This document shows, piece after piece, positions 38,186 through 48,504 of a DNA stretch of 64,000 bases. The notes under the pieces were generated by a model. The model was not told the DNA's origin. It was given only the letters and a program-made list of their open reading frames with translations, and searched no databases. Position 1 is the first letter of the stretch. Every line of letters starts with the position of its first letter. Source of the stretch: Candidatus Geocrenenecus dongiae. Its GTDB lineage: Archaea > Thermoproteota > Nitrososphaeria_A > Caldarchaeales > Wolframiiraptoraceae. A program made the translations under genes and the position numbers. The stretch is taken from NCBI GenBank assembly GCA_023267855.1, contig JALNLN010000001.1:87620-151619 (forward strand), read 5' to 3'.

Positions 38186-39634
38186 CTATAGGTGTTCTGA
38201 GGGTTTTACCCTAGTTTTCTGTAGTTCTTCTTCTCTAAGATAGGAGATTATAGCTGCTATGAAGTTTATTATAGCTGATATTATTAGGGTGTTTCTTATG
38301 CCTAGGGTTAGCTGGTTCTTTACTAATACTTCCATTTGAGTTGTTAGCTCACTACTTATAGATGCCAGAGGTAGATCTGATATAGATGTTGTTAGGTAAA
38401 TTATCGCTACTGCGAAAGGTGTGCTTAAAGCCATGCTCATATTTAGTATTGTGCTTCTGACACCTGCAGCCACTCCTCTGTAATCTGGTGGAACTGCTCC
38501 CATTACAGAGCTTGCGTTAGGGCTTCTAAACATTCCTACTCCCAGTCCAGCTACTATCAATCCTGTTAGTAGTAGAATGTAGTTCATTTGGAGCGTTATG
38601 TTTGATAAGATGAGTAAAGATATGCCTGATACTACTAGCCCAGTTGTAGTAAGGATTCTAGTTCCTATCCTATCTGATAGCCATCCACTTAAAGGTCCAA
38701 TAATTATTAATGTTAGGTCAAGTGGTATAAGCGTTAAGCCTGCTTGCATAGGTGTAAATCCTTCTACAACTTCTAGGTAGAGTGAAGCCAGTAATGCGAG
38801 TGAAGCGAAGGTTATCCCGTTGAGGAAATTTGAGAAATTTCCAATAGTGAACGTTCTTATTTTGAAGAGCTTTAAGTCAATCATAGGATTAACAGTATTC
38901 TTCTCAATCCATACGAAAACTGAAAACAATATCATACTTTGAACTATTAATAATGCTGAGAGTTGTGAAGGCATCTTACTGCCCATAGTCAAGACGTAGA
39001 GGACTATTAATAGGGTGGTGGAGAATGTAACTGCACCTTTCCAATCAAACTTAACCTCGTTTTTTGAATTAATCTTAGCAAAATCTTCCCTCAACCTAAG
39101 CTTTGCCCACAACCCTCCGAGGAATCCTACTAAAGCATCTATAAGGAATAGTGTTCTCCAACCATAAAGACTTATCACGACACCGCTTAAAGTATATCCT
39201 GTAACTGTTCCAGCATTTATCGCTACCTGGTTTATACCTATCCCTGTGCCTAAACCTTTATCTGCGAAAGCATCTGTAACCATAGCAATAGAGTTTACGA
39301 ACATGAATGCTCCACCAATCCCTTGTATCAACCTAAAACCCATGAGATGATATATGCTTGGTGAAAATGCGGAGAGTAGTGCTCCTACAGCGAAGATGAA
39401 GTATCCAATTGTATATAGTTTAACTCTACCATGTATATCTGAAAGTTTTCCTATAGGTGCTAGTAGAGATACGAGAGCTAAACGGTGCACAGTGATAACC
39501 CAGCTACCTAGAGCTAGATCAGTCTTAAATTCAGATAAGAGGACAGGTAAACCAACCACCAGTAAACTCATATCTAGAGAAGAAGTGAATATACCGACGG
39601 TGGTAACGGTGAGTACCGTCCAACGTTTCTCCAT
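38186..39634 (-). CDS. MFS transporter, DHA2/14-TM type
   Basis: GSWVITVHRLALVSLLAPIGKLSDIHGRVKLYTIGYFIFAVGALLSA; multi-TM. Confidence 0.93.
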   Translation of the reverse strand: MEKRWTVLTVTTVGIFTSSLDMSLLVVGLPVLLSEFKTDLALGSWVITVHRLALVSLLAPIGKLSDIHGRVKLYTIGYFIFAVGALLSAFSPSIYHLMGFRLIQGIGGAFMFVNSIAMVTDAFADKGLGTGIGINQVAINAGTVTGYTLSGVVISLYGWRTLFLIDALVGFLGGLWAKLRLREDFAKINSKNEVKFDWKGAVTFSTTLLIVLYVLTMGSKMPSQLSALLIVQSMILFSVFVWIEKNTVNPMIDLKLFKIRTFTIGNFSNFLNGITFASLALLASLYLEVVEGFTPMQAGLTLIPLDLTLIIIGPLSGWLSDRIGTRILTTTGLVVSGISLLILSNITLQMNYILLLTGLIVAGLGVGMFRSPNASSVMGAVPPDYRGVAAGVRSTILNMSMALSTPFAVAIIYLTTSISDLPLASISSELTTQMEVLVKNQLTLGIRNTLIISAIINFIAAIISYLREEELQKTRVKPSEHL

Positions 39635-39687
39635 CTACATCTAAAGAGAAATCAATACCTAGTTAAAAAAGATAAAAATTTCCCAGA

Positions 39688-40497
39688 TTATATCATGGAT
39701 TCTGGTATACCGTCTGGTCTGTAAGCGATGTTTGGTTTAAGCTTCCTCTTCTCAAGAAGTTGTTTCACATGTGGATAGAGGATAACGTATTCTTCATCAA
39801 TACATTTCTCTAACATTGGGTCTATCTCTGCTAGTCTCGATCTTAGATTCTCGTATTCTCTACTACTACTAAAGCTTAACATTACGGCTGGATAAACTCT
39901 TATGCACGGTTCTAGACCAGCCTCTACAAGATTTTCTAACGCTTTCAATTGCATATCAAAATATCTTGGATCTGCAAGAGTAATCTTATAGAATTCTTCT
40001 CTACTACATCCTTTCAACGACACCCTTACGACAACACATTTATGCTTAGATATTTCTCTAGCATATTCTGGATCATAACCTATTAGTAGACCATTAGTCT
40101 CAAGAACGAATTCCAGCTCTGTATTATCAAAGAGTCTTAATAGTTCTAGAAGATGTTCTCTAGAGATTGTTGGTTCCCCTCCACTAAGTCTAACCATTCT
40201 GAAACCTGCTTTAACAACTATGTTTAAAAGTTGTCGATAAGCTTGAGTTGGAGAACAGTAGAACCCCTTAATCATTACGTGGCTCGCAGACCTCCAGCTC
40301 CAACACATACCACATCTAAGATTGCATCCAACAACGTCTCCCGTAGCTATCCCACCATACCATCTATCTCTCCTAAACCTATAGTACCTCCTCTCTTCTA
40401 CGCCATCAACCCTCTTAGTAACTAGTTCTCTAACTTTCTCAGAGAGTTTTAGAGGGTCGTAACCAGCCTCTACATCCAATGAATCTAAACCACTCAC
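39688..40497 (-). CDS. Radical SAM protein, coupled to a DNA glycosylase gene
   Basis: GDVVGCNLRCGMCWSWRSASH; VRLSGGEPTISREHLLELLRLF; start GTG overlaps upstream TGA (GTGA). Confidence 0.88.
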   Translation of the reverse strand: MSGLDSLDVEAGYDPLKLSEKVRELVTKRVDGVEERRYYRFRRDRWYGGIATGDVVGCNLRCGMCWSWRSASHVMIKGFYCSPTQAYRQLLNIVVKAGFRMVRLSGGEPTISREHLLELLRLFDNTELEFVLETNGLLIGYDPEYAREISKHKCVVVRVSLKGCSREEFYKITLADPRYFDMQLKALENLVEAGLEPCIRVYPAVMLSFSSSREYENLRSRLAEIDPMLEKCIDEEYVILYPHVKQLLEKRKLKPNIAYRPDGIPESMI

Positions 40498-41420
40498 TTT
40501 TTCATCAACCTTAATGGATCTCTATATTTATCAAGGTAAAATGATCCATAAAGATATATTGCTGTCTGGAACCATCCAGCCATGTGTCCGAATAAGTTGT
40601 AGAGTTTATAGGTTATACATTTTCTAAGTATTCTACAATCTTTATCTAAGAAGCATCTTGAAGTAATGCATAGAGATTTGACGGGATTCTTATCATCTGG
40701 ACCTATTATCCCTAGAGAGCTCCCAATATTCAATAGATGTCTATCAACTTGGCTTAAACATGTTAATCCCAGTGAGAATAGCCCCCAACCATGTGCTACT
40801 TTAGGTCCACAATACTTTATTGATAAAATCTTCTTCCTTAGGTTTAAGAATTCTTCTAGACCATGTACTTCTCTACTAAATTCTTCTAGACTAAATATTG
40901 AAGTAATTTTATCTGAAATTATCTTCAATTGGTTTAACTGGTAGCTTTTCCCAACCTCATCCAGCTTAACTGATTTTATCTTTTCTTCATCTTCAGCCAT
41001 TTTTAATATCTTCTTCATCCATCTAACAGTATTATTATGGTAGTCGGTGTTCCTAGATAAAAAGATAGTGTAGAGAACAGCTATCTTATCCCATGGATCA
41101 ATAGCTAATCCAAGCCCTGGAAATATCTCCAACAATCTATCTAGGATGCTCCTTACATTCCTACTAGTTTTACGAATCTCTAAATGTGGATTAAACCAAG
41201 CTCCACTAAACATGATGACTTCAAAATCGTATCCACCTTCAAACTTCAGCAAATTTTTCTCTTGTCTTATTCTCAGCCCCCGTCTCCTACCATAATACTT
41301 TACATACTCATCTCCAAACTTATCAAAAAACGGTAAAATGAAGGATGCGTTTAAAGACAATTCTACATCAAATTCACTCCATACTTCTACTATACCGCTT
41401 AAAGATTTATTCTTGTTCAC
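40494..41420 (-). CDS. HhH-GPD DNA glycosylase with C-terminal 4-Cys (FeS-type) cluster
   Basis: ILSIKYCGPKVAHGWGLFSLGLTCLSQVDRHLLNIGS aligns with the EndoIII HhH/K and VDTH catalytic region; CITSRCFLDKDCRILRKC cluster. Confidence 0.75.
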   Translation of the reverse strand: MNKNKSLSGIVEVWSEFDVELSLNASFILPFFDKFGDEYVKYYGRRRGLRIRQEKNLLKFEGGYDFEVIMFSGAWFNPHLEIRKTSRNVRSILDRLLEIFPGLGLAIDPWDKIAVLYTIFLSRNTDYHNNTVRWMKKILKMAEDEEKIKSVKLDEVGKSYQLNQLKIISDKITSIFSLEEFSREVHGLEEFLNLRKKILSIKYCGPKVAHGWGLFSLGLTCLSQVDRHLLNIGSSLGIIGPDDKNPVKSLCITSRCFLDKDCRILRKCITYKLYNLFGHMAGWFQTAIYLYGSFYLDKYRDPLRLMKK

Positions 41421-41553
41421 GGTCCCATTAATTTATTAAGAAACTCTACAATATGTTTAATATTTTAAGCTAGCCTAATCATCCCTAAATCCCCGGGCTA
41501 TCTATTTAGATTCGGATCTCAGATTTTAAGATTATATTTGAGTTAATGTTACA

Positions 41554-42474
41554 TTGAGTTATGTTAATTTCTATGTTTGTTTTAGTTGTTGTGGATTGGC
41601 TGGTACAGAGCTTATAAGATCTTTCGATCCATGGAGAAGTAGGTTGTGTACTTGTCCACCTAAGTATTCTTTCGATCCGTATACTGGATGTGCACATAAG
41701 TGTATCTACTGTTATGCTTCTTCATACATAAGAGATTTTTTCAACTGTAGAGTTAAGAAGAATCTGATTGAGAGGGTTAGGAGAGATCTATCTAAGCTTC
41801 CTAGAGGAATACTGATATCTATGTCTAATAGTTCTGACCCATATCCGCCTACCGAGAGTAACCTACGTTTAACTAGAACTTGTCTAGAATTATTTAAGAA
41901 GCACGGTGTTAGATTACTGATTATAACTAAGAGTGACATAGTTATTAGAGATATAGATTTGATAAAAGAAATGGATGCAGCTGTAACTATGACTGTAACA
42001 ACATTAAACGAAGAACTAGCTAGAAAACTTGAACCAGACGCTCCAAAACCTTCGAGGAGAATTGATGCATTAAAGATTCTCGCTGAAACAAGAATCAATG
42101 TAGGTTTAAGACTCGACCCAATAATACCCTACATAAATGATGAAGACTTCCATGAAATTATAAGAGAAGCAAGATACATAGGTGTAAAACACTTAGTTTC
42201 AAGTACATTTAAACCTAGACGTGATAGTTGGAAGAGAATACTAGAAGTTTTCCCAGAAATTAGAGAGAAACTTGAAGAACTATACATGAAAAATGGTGTT
42301 AAGATAGGTAGGAGTATGTATATGCCTAGAGATTTTAGATTTAGATTAATGAAGAAGGTGGCTGTAGAATGCCGTAGATATGGGATTCCCTTCGCAACAT
42401 GTAGAGAAGGATTTAGAAAACTACATACATCACTAACATGTGATGGAAGCCACTTGATAAAAATTACTAGATAG
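41554..42474 (+). CDS. Radical SAM protein (SPL-like)
   Basis: FDPYTGCAHKCIYCYASSYIRDFF; ISMSNSSDPYPPTESNLRLTRTCLELFKKHG; LEPDAPKPSRRIDALK. Confidence 0.88.
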   Translation: MSYVNFYVCFSCCGLAGTELIRSFDPWRSRLCTCPPKYSFDPYTGCAHKCIYCYASSYIRDFFNCRVKKNLIERVRRDLSKLPRGILISMSNSSDPYPPTESNLRLTRTCLELFKKHGVRLLIITKSDIVIRDIDLIKEMDAAVTMTVTTLNEELARKLEPDAPKPSRRIDALKILAETRINVGLRLDPIIPYINDEDFHEIIREARYIGVKHLVSSTFKPRRDSWKRILEVFPEIREKLEELYMKNGVKIGRSMYMPRDFRFRLMKKVAVECRRYGIPFATCREGFRKLHTSLTCDGSHLIKITR

Positions 42475-42767
42475 AAATCAGTAATACGGTAAACTCCATT
42501 AATCTTCTCCATAAATATCCAGATAACTCCAACATATACTAATCTTCAGGTTACCATCAAAACCTCGGAAAAGAGAATACTTTTATCTAAAGATTGTAAG
42601 TGGTAGTTAATCATAAATGGGTATGACGATTAATTTTTTAATCATTTTTTGACTTGTTTTTCGATTGGAGAGATGTAAACGTAGTTACATCGTATCTTCA
42701 AATGTATTACCAAATTATTTTACTTCTCTATTTTCATGGTAGTGTCAGAGATGGAGGTGGGATCGAG

Positions 42768-42917
42768 GTGAAAGTAGTAACAGTTCATCTTCCAGAAGCT
42801 TATCTAGAAGCAATAGATGAGCTTGTCCGTAAGAAGATTTACCCAAATAGAGCTGAAGCAATTAGAATGGCTGTAAGAGATTTTATACAAGCGGAGGCAA
42901 ACATACGTGAACAATGA
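42768..42917 (+). CDS. Ribbon-helix-helix (CopG/RHH) regulator; ORF-track start is probably too early
   Basis: From GTG 42768: VKVVTVHLPEAYLEAIDELVRKKIYPNRAEAIRMAVRDFIQAEAN. Confidence 0.8.
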   Translation: MKVVTVHLPEAYLEAIDELVRKKIYPNRAEAIRMAVRDFIQAEANIREQ

Positions 42918-43965
42918 AGAGATATTTATAGAAGGATTGATCAACGACGTAAGAATAACCCTCATAGGTGTAGGAGGAGCTGGATGCAACACAGTCAATA
43001 GATTACTAAGTTCATCTCTTAGAAATATAAGGCTAGTTGCAGCGAACACAGACCTACAGCATCTAGAAATAGTGCAAGCACCAATAAAACTAGTACTCGG
43101 TAAAAATACTAGAAAATTTAGAGGAGCTGGTGGAGATCCAGCCAAGGGAAGAGAAGCAGCCGAAGAATCTATAGATGAGATAAGAGAAGTTTTAAAAGAT
43201 TCAGATATAGTTTTTGTTTGTGCAGGTTTGGGGGGAGGGACGGGAACAGGGGCAGGACCACTTGTTGCAGAAGTAGCTAGAGAACTTGGAGCAATAACAA
43301 TAGGATTTGTAACTCTTCCATTCAAATTTGAAGGAAGCGTTAGGAAGAGGGTGGCTATACAGGGACTAGAGGAGATGAAGAGGAACTGTCACACGGTTAT
43401 CGCTATAGATAACAATAAGCTTCTCGAACTCTACCCACACTATAGTTTGAAGAATGCATTTGCCCTCGCCGATGAAGTTATAAGCAATATGATACTAAGT
43501 ATCATGGAATCAATAGTTAAACCTAGCTTGATAAATATAGATTACGAAGATTTTAAGAGTATAATGTTGAGGGGGAATTTAGCAGCTTTAGGCATAGGTA
43601 GATCATCAACACCTAATAGAGCTGAAGAAGCTACATTCTCAGCTTTAGAAAACCCCTTACTCGATGTTTCTTACGAAGACCTGACTGGAGCTATCATACA
43701 TGTAACCGGAGGAGAAGATATGAAGATTAGTGAAGCAGCTAAGCCTGCCGAGATTATCTCCCAGCTAATGGATGAAGATTCTCTAGTAATCTGGGGCGCT
43801 AGGATAGATAGTAGCATGGATTCAACACTACAAGTAGCTTTAATATTAACAGGCGTTAAGAATAAACAAGTTGAAGAACAGATCAGTAAAGAAAAGAAGC
43901 TAGAAGAATTCGATGAAGAAGATTGGAGTAGGATAATGGAGGAACTAGGAGTAAAAAGCATCTAG
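42907..43965 (+). CDS. ftsZ: Cell division protein FtsZ
   Basis: ITLIGVGGAGCNTVNRLL; tubulin signature GLGGGTGTGAGPLVAEVAREL; ANTDLQHL. Confidence 0.96.
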   Translation: MNNEEIFIEGLINDVRITLIGVGGAGCNTVNRLLSSSLRNIRLVAANTDLQHLEIVQAPIKLVLGKNTRKFRGAGGDPAKGREAAEESIDEIREVLKDSDIVFVCAGLGGGTGTGAGPLVAEVARELGAITIGFVTLPFKFEGSVRKRVAIQGLEEMKRNCHTVIAIDNNKLLELYPHYSLKNAFALADEVISNMILSIMESIVKPSLINIDYEDFKSIMLRGNLAALGIGRSSTPNRAEEATFSALENPLLDVSYEDLTGAIIHVTGGEDMKISEAAKPAEIISQLMDEDSLVIWGARIDSSMDSTLQVALILTGVKNKQVEEQISKEKKLEEFDEEDWSRIMEELGVKSI

Positions 43966-45647
43966 TTAGAACGTCTCCGAATTTCTTCCAGCTTCCTAAT
44001 CTTCTCTTCAACTTCCTTCTTCTCTATTTTTCTGAAGAGTGGTTTAGGTTCTCTAATTTTATGTCCTGGAGGTATCTCTCTTTCTAGATCATTCCACTTC
44101 AATTCATTTACATTTTTCTCTAAATTTAGGTAGTGGAGTATCTTCTCAGCTGTAAATGGTAGATAAGATGACATTAATATTGTAAGCTTGTATACAACCT
44201 GTATCAAAACATACATGGTTGTACCTGCTTCCTCGACATTCCTCCAAGGTTCTTTCAAATTCATGTATCTATTTCCTTCTTGAGCTAGTTTTAGTAAATC
44301 TTTTAATCCCTCTTTAAATTCACATGCTTCTAAATGTTCTCTGAACTCGTTTATGATCTTCTTACAGTTCTCCAGCATCTCCAGGTCTACGTCTTTCAAG
44401 TGTTTTGATTCTGGAATTATTCCGCCCATTTTTGTGTAGATGTATGTTAAGACTCTATGTATAAAATTTCCAAGTGTTCCTATTAATTCATTATTTATTT
44501 TCTCTGCGAAATCGCTCCACTTGAAATCTGTATCTCTAGTTTCAGGAGCTATAGCTACTGCGTAGTATCTTATAACATCTGGATCATATTCAGCTAAGAG
44601 GTCGTGTAGCCATATAACCCATCCCCTACTCGTTGAGAGCTTCTCACCTTCAAGATTTACAAACTCATTTACTACAACATTGTATGGTAAAACGTATTCT
44701 CCATGAGCTATTAGTAGTGCTGGGAAGAGGATGGTGTGGAAGAAGAGGTTATCTTTACCAATGAAACAGTATAGTTTCGTATCCTTATCCATCCAATACT
44801 TCTTCCATGCATCCTTGTCTCCACATATATTCTCAGCCCAATCTCTAGTGGCAGAAATATACCCGAGAAGATTCTCAGCCCAATTATAGATTACCTGTCC
44901 TTCAGAACCTGGGAAAGGTGCAGGCGGCCCCCACTCATAATCTCTCGTTATATCTTTATCCTTCAATCCTTCTCTAGTTAGCCAAGCTATAGTTTTATTA
45001 TAGGTTGCCTTCCTCCAATGCTTCTTATCTTGCACATATCTTAAAACGTCTTCTGTTAAGCTACTGAGTTTTAAGAAGAAATGTGTTTTCGTTATTATTT
45101 CTGGTTTCGTATTGCAGAGTGTGCATCTTGGTTCTAGTATTTCGAATGATTCATACCATGCACCACATACTTCACACACATCTCCATACTGGTCTGGAGC
45201 ACCACATTTCGGGCAAACTCCTTTAACGAATCTATCTGGAAGAACCATTCTGTCTTTCGGACACCACCATTGTCTTATCTCTTTCGGGTATATGTATCCC
45301 TTCTCCCAGAGTTTTGTATAGAATTCCCTAACGGTATCATAGTGTATAGGTTTGCTTGTTCTTGAGAATATGTTGAATGTTATTCCAAGTTTCTCAAATA
45401 CTTCTTTCTGTACTGGATAGTATTTATCGCAGAGTTGCTTCGGCGTCATGTTCTGCCTCATAGCTTCCAAAACAATACTGCTAGCATTTTCATCTGTTCC
45501 ACATACAAATACTACGTCGTCTCTCATCAGTCTCCTAAATCTAGCAAAGATGTCTGCTGGAAGATATGCTCCAGCTAAGTGTCCAAAATGTCTAGGTGCA
45601 TAAGAATATGGAAGTGCAGCTGTAACTAGATATTTCCCGAGCCCCCC
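43962..45647 (-). CDS. metG: Methionyl-tRNA synthetase; N-terminus extends upstream of the ORF-track start
   Basis: Frame continues upstream as GKYLVTAALPYSYAPRHFGHLAGAYLPADIFARFRRLMRDDVVFVCGTDENA (HIGH-like HFGHL); KLSTSRGW (KMSKS). No ATG/GTG/TTG between the in-frame TGA (45648-45650) and KYLVT. Confidence 0.93.
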   Translation of the reverse strand, partial: GGLGKYLVTAALPYSYAPRHFGHLAGAYLPADIFARFRRLMRDDVVFVCGTDENASSIVLEAMRQNMTPKQLCDKYYPVQKEVFEKLGITFNIFSRTSKPIHYDTVREFYTKLWEKGYIYPKEIRQWWCPKDRMVLPDRFVKGVCPKCGAPDQYGDVCEVCGAWYESFEILEPRCTLCNTKPEIITKTHFFLKLSSLTEDVLRYVQDKKHWRKATYNKTIAWLTREGLKDKDITRDYEWGPPAPFPGSEGQVIYNWAENLLGYISATRDWAENICGDKDAWKKYWMDKDTKLYCFIGKDNLFFHTILFPALLIAHGEYVLPYNVVVNEFVNLEGEKLSTSRGWVIWLHDLLAEYDPDVIRYYAVAIAPETRDTDFKWSDFAEKINNELIGTLGNFIHRVLTYIYTKMGGIIPESKHLKDVDLEMLENCKKIINEFREHLEACEFKEGLKDLLKLAQEGNRYMNLKEPWRNVEEAGTTMYVLIQVVYKLTILMSSYLPFTAEKILHYLNLEKNVNELKWNDLEREIPPGHKIREPKPLFRKIEKKEVEEKIRKLEEIRRRSN

Positions 45648-45712
45648 TCACCCCTTACTATGACATCTATAGAAGATGAATTTAGGTTTTCAGAAGATAA
45701 CTATTTTAGAAG

Positions 45713-47020
45713 TTAAATCTCTTTCTGCGGATTTAGGGGTTCAAGCCTAGATTCAACTTCATCTGAAGATACTTCTCTGTTTAGTAGTAGTCTCGCTTCT
45801 ACTTCTTCTGCAAACTCCTTCGCCAGCTCTCTATCTATAGATATCATCTCATCTACGAGGTCTATCGGGAATGGGAGACCTGTAGCTAAATTTGCTGATT
45901 TAAGTACGTATGCTAAGACCATTTCTAGATCTACGTTTTCACCTATCTCTAAGCATACTGGAGCAGTGTATGGAGAAAGTCTAACATGAATTCTAGGTCT
46001 ACTAGTGATTTCTTTCAAGAGGTTTGCAGCACATGTATCTCTTTCATGACTTCCAGTATTATGTTGGCATAGATCTGTATGTATTTGGGTCTTCAACTTC
46101 TTATCAACATACTCTAAAGCTTCACGTGTATTCTCATCCATACTTTTATCTTCTTTTACAATCTTCTTCTCAACTATATCGTTGTACCATGATATCAAGC
46201 TAGAATAGTGGAGATAGCTCCACCGATCTCCTATGAAATCTCTATAGTTAAAGTATTTTCCGTAAGGTAACAGCATCCTCAATATGGATCTATCATTTCT
46301 CTTCGTTATTTCGCTTATGCTCCATGTTTTAGAAAGTATCCAGCCGTCTATTGCTGAAGTTCTAAGCCTCTTGATGACTGCGACCGCTTTACCAGATCTA
46401 ACTAGGTGTCTAGTAAATGTGAGCACACGTTCAATTAGATCCCAAGCCGATCTATATCCTTCTATCCCCATTTCCGCTAGATTCAGTTTCTTCACTTCAC
46501 TACACCTAGTTCTAAACCCGTAAAATGCTCCATCAATCAACATTATATCAACATCATAATTCTTCATACATCTTAATGCTAATTCTCTTTCTTTAGACGT
46601 CATTAACAATGATAGTATTTTATGTGTTTGTAGAATGTCTCCTGTCTGGCTGACCATCATGTACCCTGCCTCCATACTCTCATCATCTCTATCTGAGATT
46701 ATCTTATCACCTTCAAAGACCATGTAACATGCTGTGTAGACACCTATCCTGTATCCAAGTCTATCATTAAAAGTAGGTGAGGAAGAACCATCTACAACAC
46801 CCACAACTAAATCTCTATCAAGAATATCTGGAATATCTCTAAAACTCAGATACCTACCTATGTTCGAAATCTTAACTCTATCTCTAACAATCATCTCCAC
46901 AGTTTTTCTCGCAGCTTCTTCAGCATACTCAAAAAAGTTTTCCTGAAGTTTAGGTGGAAGTTTAGATAAAGCCGTCTTCAATTCTTCTTCAAATAATCTT
47001 CTAATAGTTTCTCGGCTCAA
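45713..47020 (-). CDS. nurA: NurA 5'-3' nuclease
   Basis: DRDLVVGVVDGSSSPTFNDRLGYRIGVYTACYM; adjacent to and overlapped by herA. Confidence 0.85.
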   Translation of the reverse strand: MSRETIRRLFEEELKTALSKLPPKLQENFFEYAEEAARKTVEMIVRDRVKISNIGRYLSFRDIPDILDRDLVVGVVDGSSSPTFNDRLGYRIGVYTACYMVFEGDKIISDRDDESMEAGYMMVSQTGDILQTHKILSLLMTSKERELALRCMKNYDVDIMLIDGAFYGFRTRCSEVKKLNLAEMGIEGYRSAWDLIERVLTFTRHLVRSGKAVAVIKRLRTSAIDGWILSKTWSISEITKRNDRSILRMLLPYGKYFNYRDFIGDRWSYLHYSSLISWYNDIVEKKIVKEDKSMDENTREALEYVDKKLKTQIHTDLCQHNTGSHERDTCAANLLKEITSRPRIHVRLSPYTAPVCLEIGENVDLEMVLAYVLKSANLATGLPFPIDLVDEMISIDRELAKEFAEEVEARLLLNREVSSDEVESRLEPLNPQKEI

Positions 47021-48504
47021 CTTAGACCAACCTCATTTTTCCTACGCTCTTTCTCTGGATCTATCTGGAAGCTTATCAGTAGAGGTATGGGTGATGGGTT
47101 CATTCTACCTAGGAAGTAGAAGTGTCCTTCTGGTAGAGTTAGTAATGTTTCCGGCGTTATGTAGTATGATGCAGCAAGCTTCTGCGCTTCCTCTATATCT
47201 AGTGGATGTATTCTACCTATAAACTGGGTATTTAGGTTTCTTCTAACAGCTGCATTCAACCCTATTTCTCCAGCCATTCCTTGAGATAGAATTACTATTG
47301 AGAGACCATAGCTTCTACCTAATGCACATAAATCTATTATCATGTCTGTTGCATCTCTCTCCATACCTCTCGGCTGCCATGGAGCATACTGTGGTCCCTC
47401 ATCTATTACTAGAGCTAGGTTCAGTACCTGTTTCCTCTCCATCAATTTCTTCAAATATTTTGTTATCGATGTGAAGACTGCGAGTTTCTGTTCCTTGATC
47501 CCTTTACTCATATCTATCACAACTATTCCCTTGTCTTTTGTTTCTGCAACTATCTCCCAAGGTTCTATTGTTCCTAGAAATCTCTCAAATTCTTCTTCTG
47601 TTATTAATTCAAATGAAGCTTCAAGTCTATTTAGTTGGAGTGTCCTAGTATCTTCTTTAACTCCAGGCGAAGTGGTGATTATGGATTTAGCTTTCTGATA
47701 TACTAGTTGTCTACTCTCAGCTGGATCTCTACCTCTCCACTCAACTTGTCTTAAAGCTGTCTCTACAGCCGCTGCAACAGGATTCTCTTCTCTTTCATGA
47801 TATCCGAAGTTCCTTGTTATAGATGCAAAGTATTTTACAACTGTTTGGTTATCTACTTTTATCTGGTCTAGTAGTATAACTGTATCGAAGTATGGTGCAT
47901 AGTCGCTTCCCTTCCAATCCATTACGATAACATCATATCCAGCTTCTCTAAGTAGAGGTATAATCTCGTATCTTGTTAAGTAGCTTTTCCCTGAGCCTGT
48001 TACTCCGAATACGCCTATGTGGTAGTTTATGTATTCTTTGAGGACTGGTACTTTCCAGTTCTTCTTCCCCCAATAGTGACCTATAGTTAAATCACTTTTT
48101 CCAAGATACTGCATAGGGTTGTCATCATCATTGAATATTTCTACTATTGATGTGGGTGCAATTATCATTCTATTCTGAGATATGCCGTTTTCAGTAATTT
48201 CTCCTATGACTTCTAGATTGAAGACATAGTATTCTTTAACACTACTGGGCATTCTCCTACTCTTAGCATAAGCTAGACCTGGCGTGAACCCGCCTGTCCT
48301 CAAACTCTCATTTACACCCTTCCCACCTCTACAAACAGCTAGAACGTCACCACCATTCTTATTCCTAATAACTACCAGGCTCTCATTCTCAACTTTCTTC
48401 TCCATACCTTCGTAGAGGATAACCATAGCATTAGACTCGCTTGAACCACTACAAACTATACCTATTGGAGTCGGCATCCTAATAAGAAATAGATTTACCT
48501 TCAT
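47017..48504 (-). CDS. herA: HerA helicase/translocase
   Basis: HIGVFGVTGSGKSYLTRYEIIPLLREAGYDVIVMDWKGSDY; LALVIDEGPQYAPW; SQGMAGEIGLNAAVRRNLNTQFIGRI. Confidence 0.93.
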   Translation of the reverse strand: MKVNLFLIRMPTPIGIVCSGSSESNAMVILYEGMEKKVENESLVVIRNKNGGDVLAVCRGGKGVNESLRTGGFTPGLAYAKSRRMPSSVKEYYVFNLEVIGEITENGISQNRMIIAPTSIVEIFNDDDNPMQYLGKSDLTIGHYWGKKNWKVPVLKEYINYHIGVFGVTGSGKSYLTRYEIIPLLREAGYDVIVMDWKGSDYAPYFDTVILLDQIKVDNQTVVKYFASITRNFGYHEREENPVAAAVETALRQVEWRGRDPAESRQLVYQKAKSIITTSPGVKEDTRTLQLNRLEASFELITEEEFERFLGTIEPWEIVAETKDKGIVVIDMSKGIKEQKLAVFTSITKYLKKLMERKQVLNLALVIDEGPQYAPWQPRGMERDATDMIIDLCALGRSYGLSIVILSQGMAGEIGLNAAVRRNLNTQFIGRIHPLDIEEAQKLAASYYITPETLLTLPEGHFYFLGRMNPSPIPLLISFQIDPEKERRKNEVGLS

